In this document: one piece after another, positions 34,201 to 42,500 of the stretch
Layout of the letters: every line of letters begins with the position of its first letter
How positions within the stretch are numbered: the stretch's first letter is position 1
Assembly (NCBI GenBank): GCA_017405525.1
Contig: JAFRAH010000010.1
Coordinates: 62,001-126,000, forward strand
Direction: 5' to 3'
DNA length: 64,000 nt
Source of the DNA: Synergistaceae bacterium
GTDB taxonomy: Bacteria; Synergistota; Synergistia; Synergistales; Aminobacteriaceae
Made by a program: the position numbers and the translations under genes
Notes under the pieces: generated by a model
Database searches by the model: none
What the model was told of the DNA's origin: nothing
What the model saw: the letters and a program-made list of their open reading frames with translations, nothing else

Positions 34201-35679
34201 ATAGGCATTCCTGCTGTCTGTTGCCCTGAGAGTGAACTTGTAGGTGCCGCCCTTGTTGGGTATTCCTGTGAGGTGTATCTCATCTCCCCAGTTCTTGGCG
34301 AGTGAGAGCCCCGGAGGAAGGTCGCCGCTTACATGGCCGATGCTCATAGTGCCGGTGTACCCGCTGACCTTGACGTAGCTGTCGTAGCGGTCATTTACCC
34401 TTCTGCCACTGGTGAAGTCGCCGGTTATAGATATGTCGCTGGCCTTGTAGGGTTTGTCGTTGATTTTGACGGTGAATTGACGCTCAACATAAGCGTTCCT
34501 TTTGTCTGAGGCCCTGAGCTTGAACGTGTATGTGCCGCCCTTGTTGGGAGTGCCATAGAGGTAGACAGTCCCCCAGCTGTAGCCACCGAGAGACATTCCT
34601 GGAGGGAGGCTGCCTTCAGAGACTCCCCAATATATTGTGTCGGTGTATGTCTCACAGTTCACGGCACTGGAGATGTATTCGTTGACCCTTCGGTTTGTGA
34701 GGAGGTTGCCGGTTATGGTCATGTCCCCGGAAATGAAGGGGGTATCGTTTATCTTGATGGTGAAGCGTTTTTCGGTGTACTTGTTCTGAGTGTCGGTTGC
34801 CCTTATCGTGAAGGTGTACTTTCCGCCGGTGTTGGGTATTCCTGAGAGTGTTGCGCCTTCGTTCCCCCATCCGTATGGTGAAAGCGAGAGGCCGGGGGGA
34901 AGTGTCCCGCTCACTATGCTCCATGTTATGCTGCCATTGTAGCCGCTGACAGTAACGCCGCTGCTGTAGTCTGCATTGATCCGCCTGTCTGTGTGGAAAC
35001 TGCCGGTTATTGCCATGCTGTCAGACAGTGAGGGGGCATTTCTTGTCCCGGTTATTTTGACGGTGCTCTTGATGCTTGCGTATGAGTTCCGCCGGTCAGT
35101 TGCCTTCAGCGTGAATGTGTACGTCCCGGCCTTTGAGGGTATGCCTTCAAGGAAGAACCTGTTAGCGTCCTGCCTGATGTAGAGCCCCTCCGGGATAGTG
35201 CCTGAGACGTTGAACGTGTAGCCTGAAGTTCCGCCGGTTATGGTTGTCGTGCTCTGATACCATGTTCCTGCCTGACCTGTTGCCGTGAAGACAGGGGATA
35301 TTGTCATGTCGTCAGCCTTGTAGCTCTGTCCTCCAATATCGAAACTGAAGCTCTTTTCGGCGTAGCAGTCCCTTCTGTCTGTAACCCTGAGCTTGAAGGA
35401 GTAAGAGCCTGCCGTGTCAGGTGCTCCCTCAACGTAGAACGTACCGCCGTCCTGCCTGATGAAGAAGCCCGGAGGCAGTGAGCCCTCTGTGATGTTGAAG
35501 GTGTAGTTTCCGACTCCTCCTGAACAATTTAGCGGGTATGAGTACCAGGGGTTGACGGTGTAGGCTTTTTGGAGTGAGCCGGACAAAGTCATATCGCTTG
35601 CTAGTTTTGCTGTGGAAGAGCCAGCCCAAAGAAGGACAACCAAAAATGACAGAGCCGCTGAAAATTTCTTGAAGCTCAT
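31243..35679 (-). CDS. Giant secreted protein of Ig-like repeats
   Basis: The 1478-aa protein has a signal peptide (about 1-24) followed by nine or so repeats of one type (SGSLPPGFxIRQDGGxFYxEGxPDTAGxYxFKLRVTDRRN). About six repeats of a second type follow (SSGKLPxGLxxNxxTGxIKGTPTKA). An acidic linker with DTQASSPEGKPENSPDVPG leads to a C-terminal domain shared with the downstream gene. It has no catalytic domain, LPxTG signal or barrel. Likely a surface adhesin or structural fibre. It is expressed from an extended -10 promoter with the smaller partner behind it. Confidence 0.75.
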   Translation of the reverse strand: MSFKKFSAALSFLVVLLWAGSSTAKLASDMTLSGSLQKAYTVNPWYSYPLNCSGGVGNYTFNITEGSLPPGFFIRQDGGTFYVEGAPDTAGSYSFKLRVTDRRDCYAEKSFSFDIGGQSYKADDMTISPVFTATGQAGTWYQSTTTITGGTSGYTFNVSGTIPEGLYIRQDANRFFLEGIPSKAGTYTFTLKATDRRNSYASIKSTVKITGTRNAPSLSDSMAITGSFHTDRRINADYSSGVTVSGYNGSITWSIVSGTLPPGLSLSPYGWGNEGATLSGIPNTGGKYTFTIRATDTQNKYTEKRFTIKINDTPFISGDMTITGNLLTNRRVNEYISSAVNCETYTDTIYWGVSEGSLPPGMSLGGYSWGTVYLYGTPNKGGTYTFKLRASDKRNAYVERQFTVKINDKPYKASDISITGDFTSGRRVNDRYDSYVKVSGYTGTMSIGHVSGDLPPGLSLAKNWGDEIHLTGIPNKGGTYKFTLRATDSRNAYVERQFTVKLNGTPYEASDMSITGDLDTDKNAWVPYDSYVYAMGYTGDFNITLVNGSLPPGMFLCKSWVNEIHLAGIPIRTGRYNFRLRITDIRNAYVERTFSVTIKGNADSSFQSTTDMSLSSSLPDGYTVSNWYSGYVQVSGGTADYIHTITSGSLPPGFYVRRDGGRFYIEGIPDTAGDYTFKLRVTDQRNKFVEREFTLKIKGTPYSAQDMSASGTFPEGYGVNTWYSNSIAVSGGVREYTFNLISGSLPTRFYIRQDEGNFYLEGIPDTPGTYTFKLRFTDRRNAYTEKEYTVKINAPEGLSAGTPPTITTGKTLPAMTRRQTCNITFAATGTQPITWSRTGGTLPPGVSLTSGGKLKGILSGTGKYTFTLKAKNSVGSTSKTFTLNVTQTKLSGTLPSEIAKKGTYKWGLSVSGGAKPYTWSVSEGNLPNGLSLNTSTGKISGKPSKSGTFTFKVKVSDKNGMSNEKKFTITVTATKVTGTIPATSTRKASITWTPKASGGTAPYTWTISAGKLPDGLSINKSTGKIKGTLSKAGAFTFTVKARDANGVEGTKSFSVAVTQTSVTGSIPATATLTASYTGTPKASGGAKPYKWSVSSGKLPDGLTINPNTGEIKGKPTKAKAFSFTVKAKDANGAAGSKTYKITVTSSSAKLAITGTIPTTKPVKAPYTGTLNATGGTSPYKWSISSGKLPNGLTIAPNTGKIKGTPTKAGTFSFVVRVKDKNNTSASKVFTVRITEPEITGTLDVGFLGDSYNVPLSAKGGTSPYKWSVSSGRLPIGLELNKNNGTISGVPCEAGDFEFTVKVKDANGATGKATYLLWVIDLSASQTEDTQASSPEGKPENSPDVPGNDESAREVPNPETYSDGGNTGLNAVTGLEVLSSDVLYAGTGIDAGLVDVRAGLPLSFVIGGWVYPDGSSAEVSGVCVFVNDEPDVSITVSDEGTFTLPAEMIHGGISVTVKALAGETELETEKLNITAIETR

Positions 35680-35724
35680 GGAAAAATCACCTTCCTGAAA
35701 AATTTTGGGATAAGAAGTGAGCTC

Positions 35725-35733
35725 ATTCTAGCA
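35725..35733 (-). promoter_or_regulatory. Extended -10 promoter of the Ig-repeat gene pair
   Basis: On the minus strand TGCTAGAAT (TGn plus -10) lies about 46 bp before the ATG. The leader then reads AAAATTTTTCAGGAAGG ahead of the start. Confidence 0.5.
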
Positions 35734-35734
35734 T

Positions 35735-35769
35735 AAAAAAAAAGCTCCCCTGCCTTTCACAGGGAAGCC
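35735..35769 (-). terminator. Rho-independent terminator of the ftsH unit
   Basis: On the minus strand a 9-bp GC-rich stem (35760-35768 with 35744-35752) and a 7-nt loop are followed by nine T. Confidence 0.85.
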
Positions 35770-35788
35770 TCACGACTAAATCACTATG

Positions 35789-37660
35789 TCATTCTTCCTT
35801 TGTCTTTTCCTCGCGGGAAACTATCGCCTTGATCTCGTCGCTGTTGATTACTTCCTTGTCCTGCAACGTCCCGGCAACCTCATGAAGAACGCTCTCATGT
35901 TCACGCAGGATAGTCATTGCCTGTTCTTGAGCCTCATTGACGAGCCGCTTGATTTCCCCGTCAATAATCTCTGCAGTCCCCTCGCCTATGTCGTTGCGAA
36001 CCTCAGAGCTTCCTGCAAGGTACATCATTGACGGTGAAGCATACCTGACGGGCCCCAGTTTCTCGGACATTCCGAACTCCGTAACCATCCGCCGGGCTGT
36101 CTCAGTGGCACGCTCAAGGTCATTTGATGCGCCAGTTGATGCCTCGTTGAACACAAGAAGCTCTGCCGCACGACCTCCAAGCATTACGGCCATTCTCGTC
36201 TTGAGTTCGGCCTCAGTAACTAGGTACTTGTCCTCGTTGGGCATGTTGAGTGTGTAGCCAAGAGCTCCCTTTGTCGTTGGGATGATGCTGACCTTGTGGA
36301 CGGGGTCAGAGCCCGGAAGGTAGCAGGAAACCAAAGCGTGCCCTGTCTCATGGTAGGCTACCTTCTTGCGGACTTCAGGGGTCAGGGGTGTCTTACGCTG
36401 GAGGCCAGCAACAACGCGCTCAATTGCGAGGTCAAAGTCATTCATGGAGACCTTGTCGGCCTTGCGTCTTGCGGCTAATAGTGATGCCTCGTTGGCGATA
36501 TTGGCGAGGTCAGCACCTGAGAAACCGGGCGTAACCTTAGCGATTGACTTCAAGTTTATGGCCGGGTCAAGCGGTAATTTCTTGGTGTGTATCTTGAGGA
36601 TTTCCTCCCTGCCTTCTTCGGTGGGAAGAACTACCTGTATCTGCCGGTCAAATCGTCCGGGCCTGAGCAATGCTTGGTCGAGTATCTCCGGCCTGTTGGT
36701 TGCCCCCATGATTACGACACCGTTATTGTCCTCGAAGCCGTCCATCTCAGCAAGTAACTGGTTGAGTGTTGCCTCCTGCTCTGAATTGCTGTTGAAGTTC
36801 CGCATTCTCGACTGCCCTATAGCGTCAATCTCATCAACGAAAATTATGCATGGAGCTTTCTTTTTGGCCTGCTCGAAAAGGTCTCTCACTCTTGCCGCAC
36901 CGACACCTACGAACATTTCAACGAAACTTGACCCCGTGATGAAGAAGAACGGGACTCCTGCCTCACCAGCACAAGCCTTAGCCAGTAAGGTCTTGCCTGT
37001 ACCGGGAGGGCCAACAAGGAGAACGCCGCGCGGTAATTTTGCGCCGAACTTGTCGAAGCGTTTAGGATCTTTCAGGAAGTCGATAATCTCCCTCAGCTCT
37101 ACTTCAGCCTCACCAGCACCGCCAATGTCCCCGAAGTGTACCCCGCTCATTTCGCCCTGAAGCTCTTTAGCCTTGCTCCGTCCGAACGAGAAGATACCTC
37201 CCCCGCCGCCGTGCATGTTCCTGAATATGAAGTACCAGATTATCATCAAGGGCAGCATTGGCAGGAAGATACCCACGAGAAGATCTATGAGCCCGTCCTG
37301 CTTGGCGACACCTCCGAACTTTATGTCAGCACTGGCGAGCCGCTCAATGAGGAACGGATCAGCTAGACGTACAACGCTCTTTATGCTGTCTTGGGATTTT
37401 GCCTTTCGGTTTGTGAGTATCTTGCCGCCGACTATGGGACGTTTGTCGGGGCTTACGTCTTCCTTGAGTGCGTAGATGATCCGGGATTCTGTGATGTCTG
37501 CTGTCTCTATGGTACCAGCCTCAAGGTCTGCGAGAAATTCGCTGTATGGGACTTCATTTTTCCCTTCAGTGTAGGGCTTGTATATGTACTCGGCAAAAAG
37601 CCACGCAACTATCAGTGCCGCAAGAAAATACCATACTGAAAATTTTTGTCCTTTGTTCAT
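35789..37660 (-). CDS. ftsH: ATP-dependent membrane zinc protease FtsH
   Basis: AAA+ protease of the inner membrane that degrades misfolded and regulatory proteins. Two N-terminal membrane helices (about 8-25 and 112-130) flank a periplasmic domain. The AAA module has GPPGTGKT and FVDEIDAIG, and the protease has HETGH. Length 623 aa. AGGAG lies 10 nt before the ATG. HflK and HflC, its usual modulators, are encoded at 6164-7962. Confidence 0.97.
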   Translation of the reverse strand: MNKGQKFSVWYFLAALIVAWLFAEYIYKPYTEGKNEVPYSEFLADLEAGTIETADITESRIIYALKEDVSPDKRPIVGGKILTNRKAKSQDSIKSVVRLADPFLIERLASADIKFGGVAKQDGLIDLLVGIFLPMLPLMIIWYFIFRNMHGGGGGIFSFGRSKAKELQGEMSGVHFGDIGGAGEAEVELREIIDFLKDPKRFDKFGAKLPRGVLLVGPPGTGKTLLAKACAGEAGVPFFFITGSSFVEMFVGVGAARVRDLFEQAKKKAPCIIFVDEIDAIGQSRMRNFNSNSEQEATLNQLLAEMDGFEDNNGVVIMGATNRPEILDQALLRPGRFDRQIQVVLPTEEGREEILKIHTKKLPLDPAINLKSIAKVTPGFSGADLANIANEASLLAARRKADKVSMNDFDLAIERVVAGLQRKTPLTPEVRKKVAYHETGHALVSCYLPGSDPVHKVSIIPTTKGALGYTLNMPNEDKYLVTEAELKTRMAVMLGGRAAELLVFNEASTGASNDLERATETARRMVTEFGMSEKLGPVRYASPSMMYLAGSSEVRNDIGEGTAEIIDGEIKRLVNEAQEQAMTILREHESVLHEVAGTLQDKEVINSDEIKAIVSREEKTKEE

Positions 37661-37682
37661 TCGTCAAAATCTCCTGTAAAAG

Positions 37683-38129
37683 TTAAAGCCTTGCGCTCCT
37701 CATTAATGCCCTTCCGCCTTCATTGCGCCTTGTCCTGTTACGGAGGCGGTCAAACTCTTCTGCTATCTCCTCTCTTTCTGACTGGCTGACCGGCATAACG
37801 TCAAGGAAGCTGTTTACTTTCCCTTCAAGCTCGTCAATCTCCTTTGTTCCGGGTGGAATTGTGCGACCTATATTCTTGAGGCTCATCACTGCAACATCAG
37901 CAATAAGGACGGCCAAATCATGGAGGTCTTTGCTGTCGTCATCACCTGATGATGAACTGCCTGACTTCTCGGACTTAACCCTTGTGGCGAAACAGAGAAA
38001 GCCCACAGTAACAGCCAGCCAGGCCGCGCCCAAGTCATTCTTGCCGGTGTTGAACATGTAGCCCGCGAAAATTGCCGTGATTATTCCCGCGCAGAAAAGC
38101 ATCCAGCGTAAAAGCCTGTCTATAGTCAT
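37683..38129 (-). CDS. Small membrane protein of unknown function
   Basis: The 148-aa protein has two N-terminal membrane helices (about 8-25 and 32-47), a Ser/Asp linker (SGSSSSGDDDSKD) and a cytoplasmic helical region (DELEGKVNSFLDV, EREEIAEEFDRLRNRT). I do not recognise it. It overlaps gmk by 4 bp and is 22 bp before ftsH, so it belongs to the same unit. It does not look like RpoZ, which often follows gmk elsewhere. Confidence 0.65.
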   Translation of the reverse strand: MTIDRLLRWMLFCAGIITAIFAGYMFNTGKNDLGAAWLAVTVGFLCFATRVKSEKSGSSSSGDDDSKDLHDLAVLIADVAVMSLKNIGRTIPPGTKEIDELEGKVNSFLDVMPVSQSEREEIAEEFDRLRNRTRRNEGGRALMRSARL

Positions 38130-38671
38130 GATATTATCTTTCTGAGTTCCTCACATGCTGAATCTAAATCGTCATTCACTACAACGTAATCGTATCTATC
38201 CTTCAGCGAAAGTTCATTCAAGGCGTTGTTCAGTCTCACCTTCAGGGCATCCTCGCTTTCAGTTTTGCGACCTCTAAGTCGTCGTTCAAGAACCTCAATG
38301 CTTGGCGGCGCAACGAACACAAGAACCGCACCGGGCATCTTCTCCTTGACCTGCAATGCTCCCTGAACGTCAATCTCAAGCAATACATCATGGCCGGATT
38401 CGAGCTCGTTCAACACGTCCTGCTTGAGCGTCCCGTAGAAGTCCTCGTGAACGTGTGCATACTCAAGGAACAAGCCCTGCGATATTCCCTCCCTGAATTT
38501 TTCGCGGGATATGAACCTGTATTCCACACCGTCAGTCTCGCCTTCACGTGGTTTTCTTGTTGTGCAGGAAATCGAGTAGACCAGCCCCGGAATGTCCTTC
38601 AGTGCGCGTTCCCTGAGAGTTCCTTTGCCGACACCGCTCGGCCCTGAGAGTACGAATAGTTTTCCCGTCAT
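38126..38671 (-). CDS. gmk: Guanylate kinase
   Basis: Phosphorylates GMP to GDP. MTGKLFVLSGPSGVGKGTL starts with the P-loop; SISCTTRKPREGE, YAHVHEDFYGT and LLEIDVQGA are typical. ATG 38671 gives 181 aa; an upstream ATG at 38758 would overlap yicC by 83 bp. No SD is evident, and the gene starts 4 bp after the yicC stop, suggesting translational coupling. Confidence 0.95.
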   Translation of the reverse strand: MTGKLFVLSGPSGVGKGTLRERALKDIPGLVYSISCTTRKPREGETDGVEYRFISREKFREGISQGLFLEYAHVHEDFYGTLKQDVLNELESGHDVLLEIDVQGALQVKEKMPGAVLVFVAPPSIEVLERRLRGRKTESEDALKVRLNNALNELSLKDRYDYVVVNDDLDSACEELRKIIS

Positions 38672-38675
38672 AGCG

Positions 38676-39563
38676 TCATTCAATGTTCTGTATCTGTTCG
38701 CGCATTCTCTCAATGCAGGTTTTTGCCTCGACAACTCCCCAGCGGAACTCGGCATCATTGACCTTTGAGCCCATCGTATTGATCTCCCTGTTCATCTCTT
38801 GGATGAGGAAGTCGAGCTTTTTCCCGCACGGTTCGGCCATGTCCATAGTCTGCCGGAATTTCTCCGTATGAGCCTCAAGCCTTGCAGTCTCCTCCGAAAC
38901 GTCCCACTTGTCCGACATTAACGCAACTTCCTGAGCTATCCTCGCCTCGTCAATCTCAAGGTCATAGTGCTCCATTACGCTGGCGATCCGTGTCCTCAGT
39001 CCTTCGAGTGCGTCAGTGCTTGCGACCTTCCAGCGTTCCTTCAGGGAGTGGGTTATGCCTTCAAGCGTCTGAAGGTCAGCCTCTACCTTCTCCCTGAGCT
39101 TCGCACCTTCGGACTTCTTCATCTCCATCAATGAGGCTATAGCGTCAAGAGCTAGCTTGTCCCAGATTTCGGGGTTCTCACGGGCGGCCTCTTCTGCTAC
39201 GTTGCTGGAATCGTCAAGGACTCCGGGGAGCATGAGGAAACTTGTTATGTCGTTAGGGGTCTCTAGGTTGTTGCGTCTTGCGATGCGCCTGACCTGATTA
39301 ACGAGGTTCATCAATCCGTCATTGTCGAAAACGGGGATCTTTGCGCCGGGATTCCATGTGATTTCTGCTGAGAGCTTGACTTTTCCCCGGCCTATTGAGC
39401 TTCTGAGGAGGGTTACTATTCTTGTCTCAAGTGAGGACAATTCACGGGGTAATCTTGCGCTGAAGTCCTGGTACTTGTGGTTGACGGAAGTAATCTCGAA
39501 CGACACCGTGCCCCACGAAAACTCCTGAGAGCTGCTCCCGAAACCTGTCATGCTGAGAAACAT
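38676..39563 (-). CDS. yicC: YicC/YloC family endoribonuclease
   Basis: The 295-aa protein begins MFLSMTGFGSSS and ends with GSKVNDAEFRWGVVEAK, both diagnostic of YicC/YloC. EMNREINTMGSK is the conserved acidic segment near the C-terminus. The family includes RNases that act on small RNAs. Its place next to gmk is the common arrangement. It starts 2 bp after plsC. Confidence 0.92.
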   Translation of the reverse strand: MFLSMTGFGSSSQEFSWGTVSFEITSVNHKYQDFSARLPRELSSLETRIVTLLRSSIGRGKVKLSAEITWNPGAKIPVFDNDGLMNLVNQVRRIARRNNLETPNDITSFLMLPGVLDDSSNVAEEAARENPEIWDKLALDAIASLMEMKKSEGAKLREKVEADLQTLEGITHSLKERWKVASTDALEGLRTRIASVMEHYDLEIDEARIAQEVALMSDKWDVSEETARLEAHTEKFRQTMDMAEPCGKKLDFLIQEMNREINTMGSKVNDAEFRWGVVEAKTCIERMREQIQNIE

Positions 39564-39565
39564 AG

Positions 39566-40192
39566 CTATTCCTCTGCCTCCAGTTCCCTCATGGCCTGAT
39601 TTAGGCTCTCCATGATGATGCTTCTACCTTCCTTGCTCCTGTAGACTTCATCGCTGAAACGCAAGGGCTTCCCGAACGTAATGCGCAACTTTGTGGGCTT
39701 CACGAACGCTGATCCGGGAGGCATTGCCCTGAATGACCCGTGAATGAATGCAGGGAGTATTGGTGCCTTAGTGTGGGAGGCTATGACTGCTACCCCGGCT
39801 TCAAGCGGCTGGAGGTTACCGTCAAGTGTCCTGCCTCCTTCCGGGAATATGAGGACATCGCTGCCTTCCTGATAGAGCTTCATGAATCCCTTGAGTGCCC
39901 CGGCGGCTGATGCGTTGCTCTCACGTGAGACAGGAACAGCACCCAATGCGGTTATGCAAGTCCCAAGAAACCAGCCCGTAAAGAGCTCTTCCTTGGCGAA
40001 ATACCTTAACCTTCGCGGGAAAAAGCACCCTACTATCAGCGGGTCGAGATTGCTTGCGTGGTTGCAGGCCACTATGAATTTCTCGTCAGGGTTCAGCTTC
40101 TCAATCCATCTTGAGGAACAACGGTTGTAGATCTTCAGGAGTATCTTGAAGAAATTTTTGACGATTGCGTAAAATATCTTATTCTGTTTCAT
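39566..40192 (-). CDS. plsC: 1-acylglycerol-3-phosphate acyltransferase
   Basis: Membrane-associated PlsC-type acyltransferase that makes phosphatidic acid. NHASNLDPLIVG contains the HX4D catalytic motif (with Ser-Asn-Leu) and FPEGGRTLDG the substrate motif. Length 208 aa. It overlaps the cmk 3' end by 14 bp, the cmk-plsC order seen in many Firmicutes-type genomes. Confidence 0.93.
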   Translation of the reverse strand: MKQNKIFYAIVKNFFKILLKIYNRCSSRWIEKLNPDEKFIVACNHASNLDPLIVGCFFPRRLRYFAKEELFTGWFLGTCITALGAVPVSRESNASAAGALKGFMKLYQEGSDVLIFPEGGRTLDGNLQPLEAGVAVIASHTKAPILPAFIHGSFRAMPPGSAFVKPTKLRITFGKPLRFSDEVYRSKEGRSIIMESLNQAMRELEAEE

Positions 40193-40847
40193 GGGATAAT
40201 ACTTCTTTCACCTTGTCGGTTATGAATTTCACGGCCTCTTCTTCGGTCATGTCTGAGGTGTCTAGGTATATTGCCCCGTCCGGGACTGTGAGGGGTGAGG
40301 TCTTGCGGGTTGAGTCGTTTATGTCGCGTTCCTTTATGGCCTGAAGTATCTCGTCATAGTCTGCAGGAATGCCCTTAGTGATGCGCTCCCTGTAACGTCT
40401 TTGCGCCCGTGCTTCAGGTGATGCAGTGAGGAAGAACTTTGCCTTTGCGTCAGGAAATACAACGCTCCCAACGTCCCGGCCTTCTGCCACTATTGAGCCG
40501 TGCTTCTCCTGTTCTTTCTGGAGTCCCAAGAGTGCCTGCCTCACGGAAGGAATTGCAGAGTATCTTGATGACAGCTCGTCAACTTCAGGAGTCCTTATTT
40601 CCCCGCTCACGTCAAAGCCATTAACCAGCACAGATTTTCCCCTAAGCTCTATGCTTATCTTCTCCAGAGCCCGCCGCATAATGTCATCATCAACCGGCTT
40701 CACTTCGGACTCAAAGAGTATCAACGCTATAGCCCTGTAGATTGCCCCGGTGTCGAGGTACTTTATGCCCAGAGTTGAGGCGACATCTTTTGCGACAGTA
40801 CTTTTTCCCGCACCTGCAGGGCCGTCTATCGTTACAACGTATGACAA
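40179..40847 (-). CDS. cmk: Cytidylate kinase
   Basis: Phosphorylates CMP and dCMP. The P-loop GPAGAGKSTVAK, LDTGAIYRA, and EGRDVGSVVFPDA are present; 222 aa. The start is TTG at 40847 with only a weak SD, 6 bp after the HDOD gene stop. Confidence 0.95.
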   Translation of the reverse strand: MSYVVTIDGPAGAGKSTVAKDVASTLGIKYLDTGAIYRAIALILFESEVKPVDDDIMRRALEKISIELRGKSVLVNGFDVSGEIRTPEVDELSSRYSAIPSVRQALLGLQKEQEKHGSIVAEGRDVGSVVFPDAKAKFFLTASPEARAQRRYRERITKGIPADYDEILQAIKERDINDSTRKTSPLTVPDGAIYLDTSDMTEEEAVKFITDKVKEVLSHETE

Positions 40848-40853
40848 TTCAGC

Positions 40854-41744
40854 TCAAAGCCCCGCCATATCGCCCATATCACTCGCAACACTCCCGGCGA
40901 AATCTATCATCTCCGACAACAGGCTGTCGAAATTCGTGATGCCGAGCCTCTCTACCGGTTCAGGGAAAAGATACGCCTGCAGGCCGTCAGCACCGAGACC
41001 GATTCCGAGCATGAGGCAAATTGTGTTCGCCACAGTAACAACGTCAAGCAACGGCTGATGCTGTATCATGTCCTCCGGGAGTTCATTGGGCTTGTGGTGG
41101 TAGGCAATCGCTACCCTGTATGCTTGGGGCATGTCCCACTTTCCTACAAGGAGCTCGCCTATTTCTGCGTGGTCAAAGCCGAGCACTTTCCACTCTGCTT
41201 CGGTGAACGGTATGTGCTTCTCCTCAACCATCTTGACGATAATTCCATAGCCGAAACGTACATAGTCATTCAGGATTACCTTGCCTATGTCATGGAGCAA
41301 GCCCCCGACGTATGCATCTTCTGTGCTGACCTTCCCGGTTAGTCCCGCAAGATGCCTTGAAGTGTACGCGACCATGAGGGAATGCCGCCATAACTCGCCG
41401 CGGTCAAGTGCATAGCCGGTTAATCCCTTGTCCATCGCTGAATAGACAGTGGCAGCAAGTATGATGTTGCTCACGCTCTTGTAGCCGAGTAACGCAATGG
41501 CTTCGGCAATGTTCGAGATGTTACGGGTAACTCCATAGGCTGCGGAATTGGCCAGCTTGAGGACACGGAGAACAAGACCCTCATCACGTGATAGGCTCTG
41601 AGCAACGTCCGCTGCATTGCTTTCGGGGTCATTCAGTTTTCTCATAGTCTCTAGCACGAACTGGGGAAATGATTTTATGTTCTGCATGTTGCTTAGTATC
41701 CTGGTCTTGATTAGTTCTCTGGATTTCTCATCGATTTCACTCAC
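40854..41744 (-). CDS. HDOD domain protein
   Basis: The 296-aa protein carries an HDOD domain (about 20-215). The pattern FPQFVLETMRKLNDPES and VLRVLKLANSAAYG is typical, and it keeps HSLMVAY and LLHDIGK like true HD hydrolases. HDOD proteins act in signalling, often with chemotaxis or cyclic-di-GMP circuits; the exact role is unknown. GTG start. It lies upstream of cmk on the same strand. Confidence 0.85.
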   Translation of the reverse strand: MSEIDEKSRELIKTRILSNMQNIKSFPQFVLETMRKLNDPESNAADVAQSLSRDEGLVLRVLKLANSAAYGVTRNISNIAEAIALLGYKSVSNIILAATVYSAMDKGLTGYALDRGELWRHSLMVAYTSRHLAGLTGKVSTEDAYVGGLLHDIGKVILNDYVRFGYGIIVKMVEEKHIPFTEAEWKVLGFDHAEIGELLVGKWDMPQAYRVAIAYHHKPNELPEDMIQHQPLLDVVTVANTICLMLGIGLGADGLQAYLFPEPVERLGITNFDSLLSEMIDFAGSVASDMGDMAGL

Positions 41745-41773
41745 GGACTTTTAACCCCCTTTTTGTGGAAAAA

Positions 41774-42490
41774 TTAAACTGTACCGCCATCAAATATTTT
41801 AGTGTAGAGTTCAGAAAATGACAAACTCACATATTCACCGCTTCCCAGAGTCTCAAGCCTCAAGCCTCCTATCTTCCGCCGTATGAGTCTCTCCACCCTG
41901 AAACCTGCCTCCCGTGCCATAAGCCTGACCTCACGCTTCAAGCCCTCGACAATCACGACCCTCACCCACTGCCCTGAAGGTTCCTGCTCCATTGCCTCGA
42001 TGCTCAGGGGTGCGACATGACGGCCTCCCTCAATCTCGAAACCCTTGCGCCAACGTTCCAGCTGCTTCTGGTTTATCGGGATGTTGAGGAGGGCTTCATA
42101 CTCCTTGCGGATTTGCTTGGAGGGGTGAAGGATGCTCTGCGTGAAATTCCCGTCATTCGTCAGGATAAGCAGCCCCTCGCTCTCACGGTCAAGACGGCCG
42201 ACAGGGTAAAGCCTCCCTTCATGGCCGGAGATGAGGTCGACTACAACGGGATCATACTTGTCGCTTGCGGCACAAACATAACCGGCGGGCTTGTTGATGA
42301 CATAGTAGGTGAGCTGTGAGAGTGTCAGGGGCTTTCGGTCGAGGGTAACTGTGTCGTTCTCCGGGTCAACGCTGAAGAACGGGGCAAGAACTATTTTGCC
42401 GTTCACCTGTACCCTGCCGCTGAGTATTACTGTCTCGGATTTGCGCCTTGAGGCAACACCACATGATGAGAGATATGCATTCAGCCTCAT
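41774..42490 (-). CDS. RluB-type pseudouridine synthase
   Basis: An S4 RNA-binding domain (about 1-60, MRLNAYLSSCGVASRRKSE) is joined to an RsuA/RluB catalytic domain with YPVGRLDRESEGLLILTND, whose Asp is the nucleophile. It probably modifies 23S rRNA. Length 238 aa. It starts 10 bp after the trpS stop. Confidence 0.92.
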   Translation of the reverse strand: MRLNAYLSSCGVASRRKSETVILSGRVQVNGKIVLAPFFSVDPENDTVTLDRKPLTLSQLTYYVINKPAGYVCAASDKYDPVVVDLISGHEGRLYPVGRLDRESEGLLILTNDGNFTQSILHPSKQIRKEYEALLNIPINQKQLERWRKGFEIEGGRHVAPLSIEAMEQEPSGQWVRVVIVEGLKREVRLMAREAGFRVERLIRRKIGGLRLETLGSGEYVSLSFSELYTKIFDGGTV

Positions 42491-42500
42491 GAGTCAGTCA

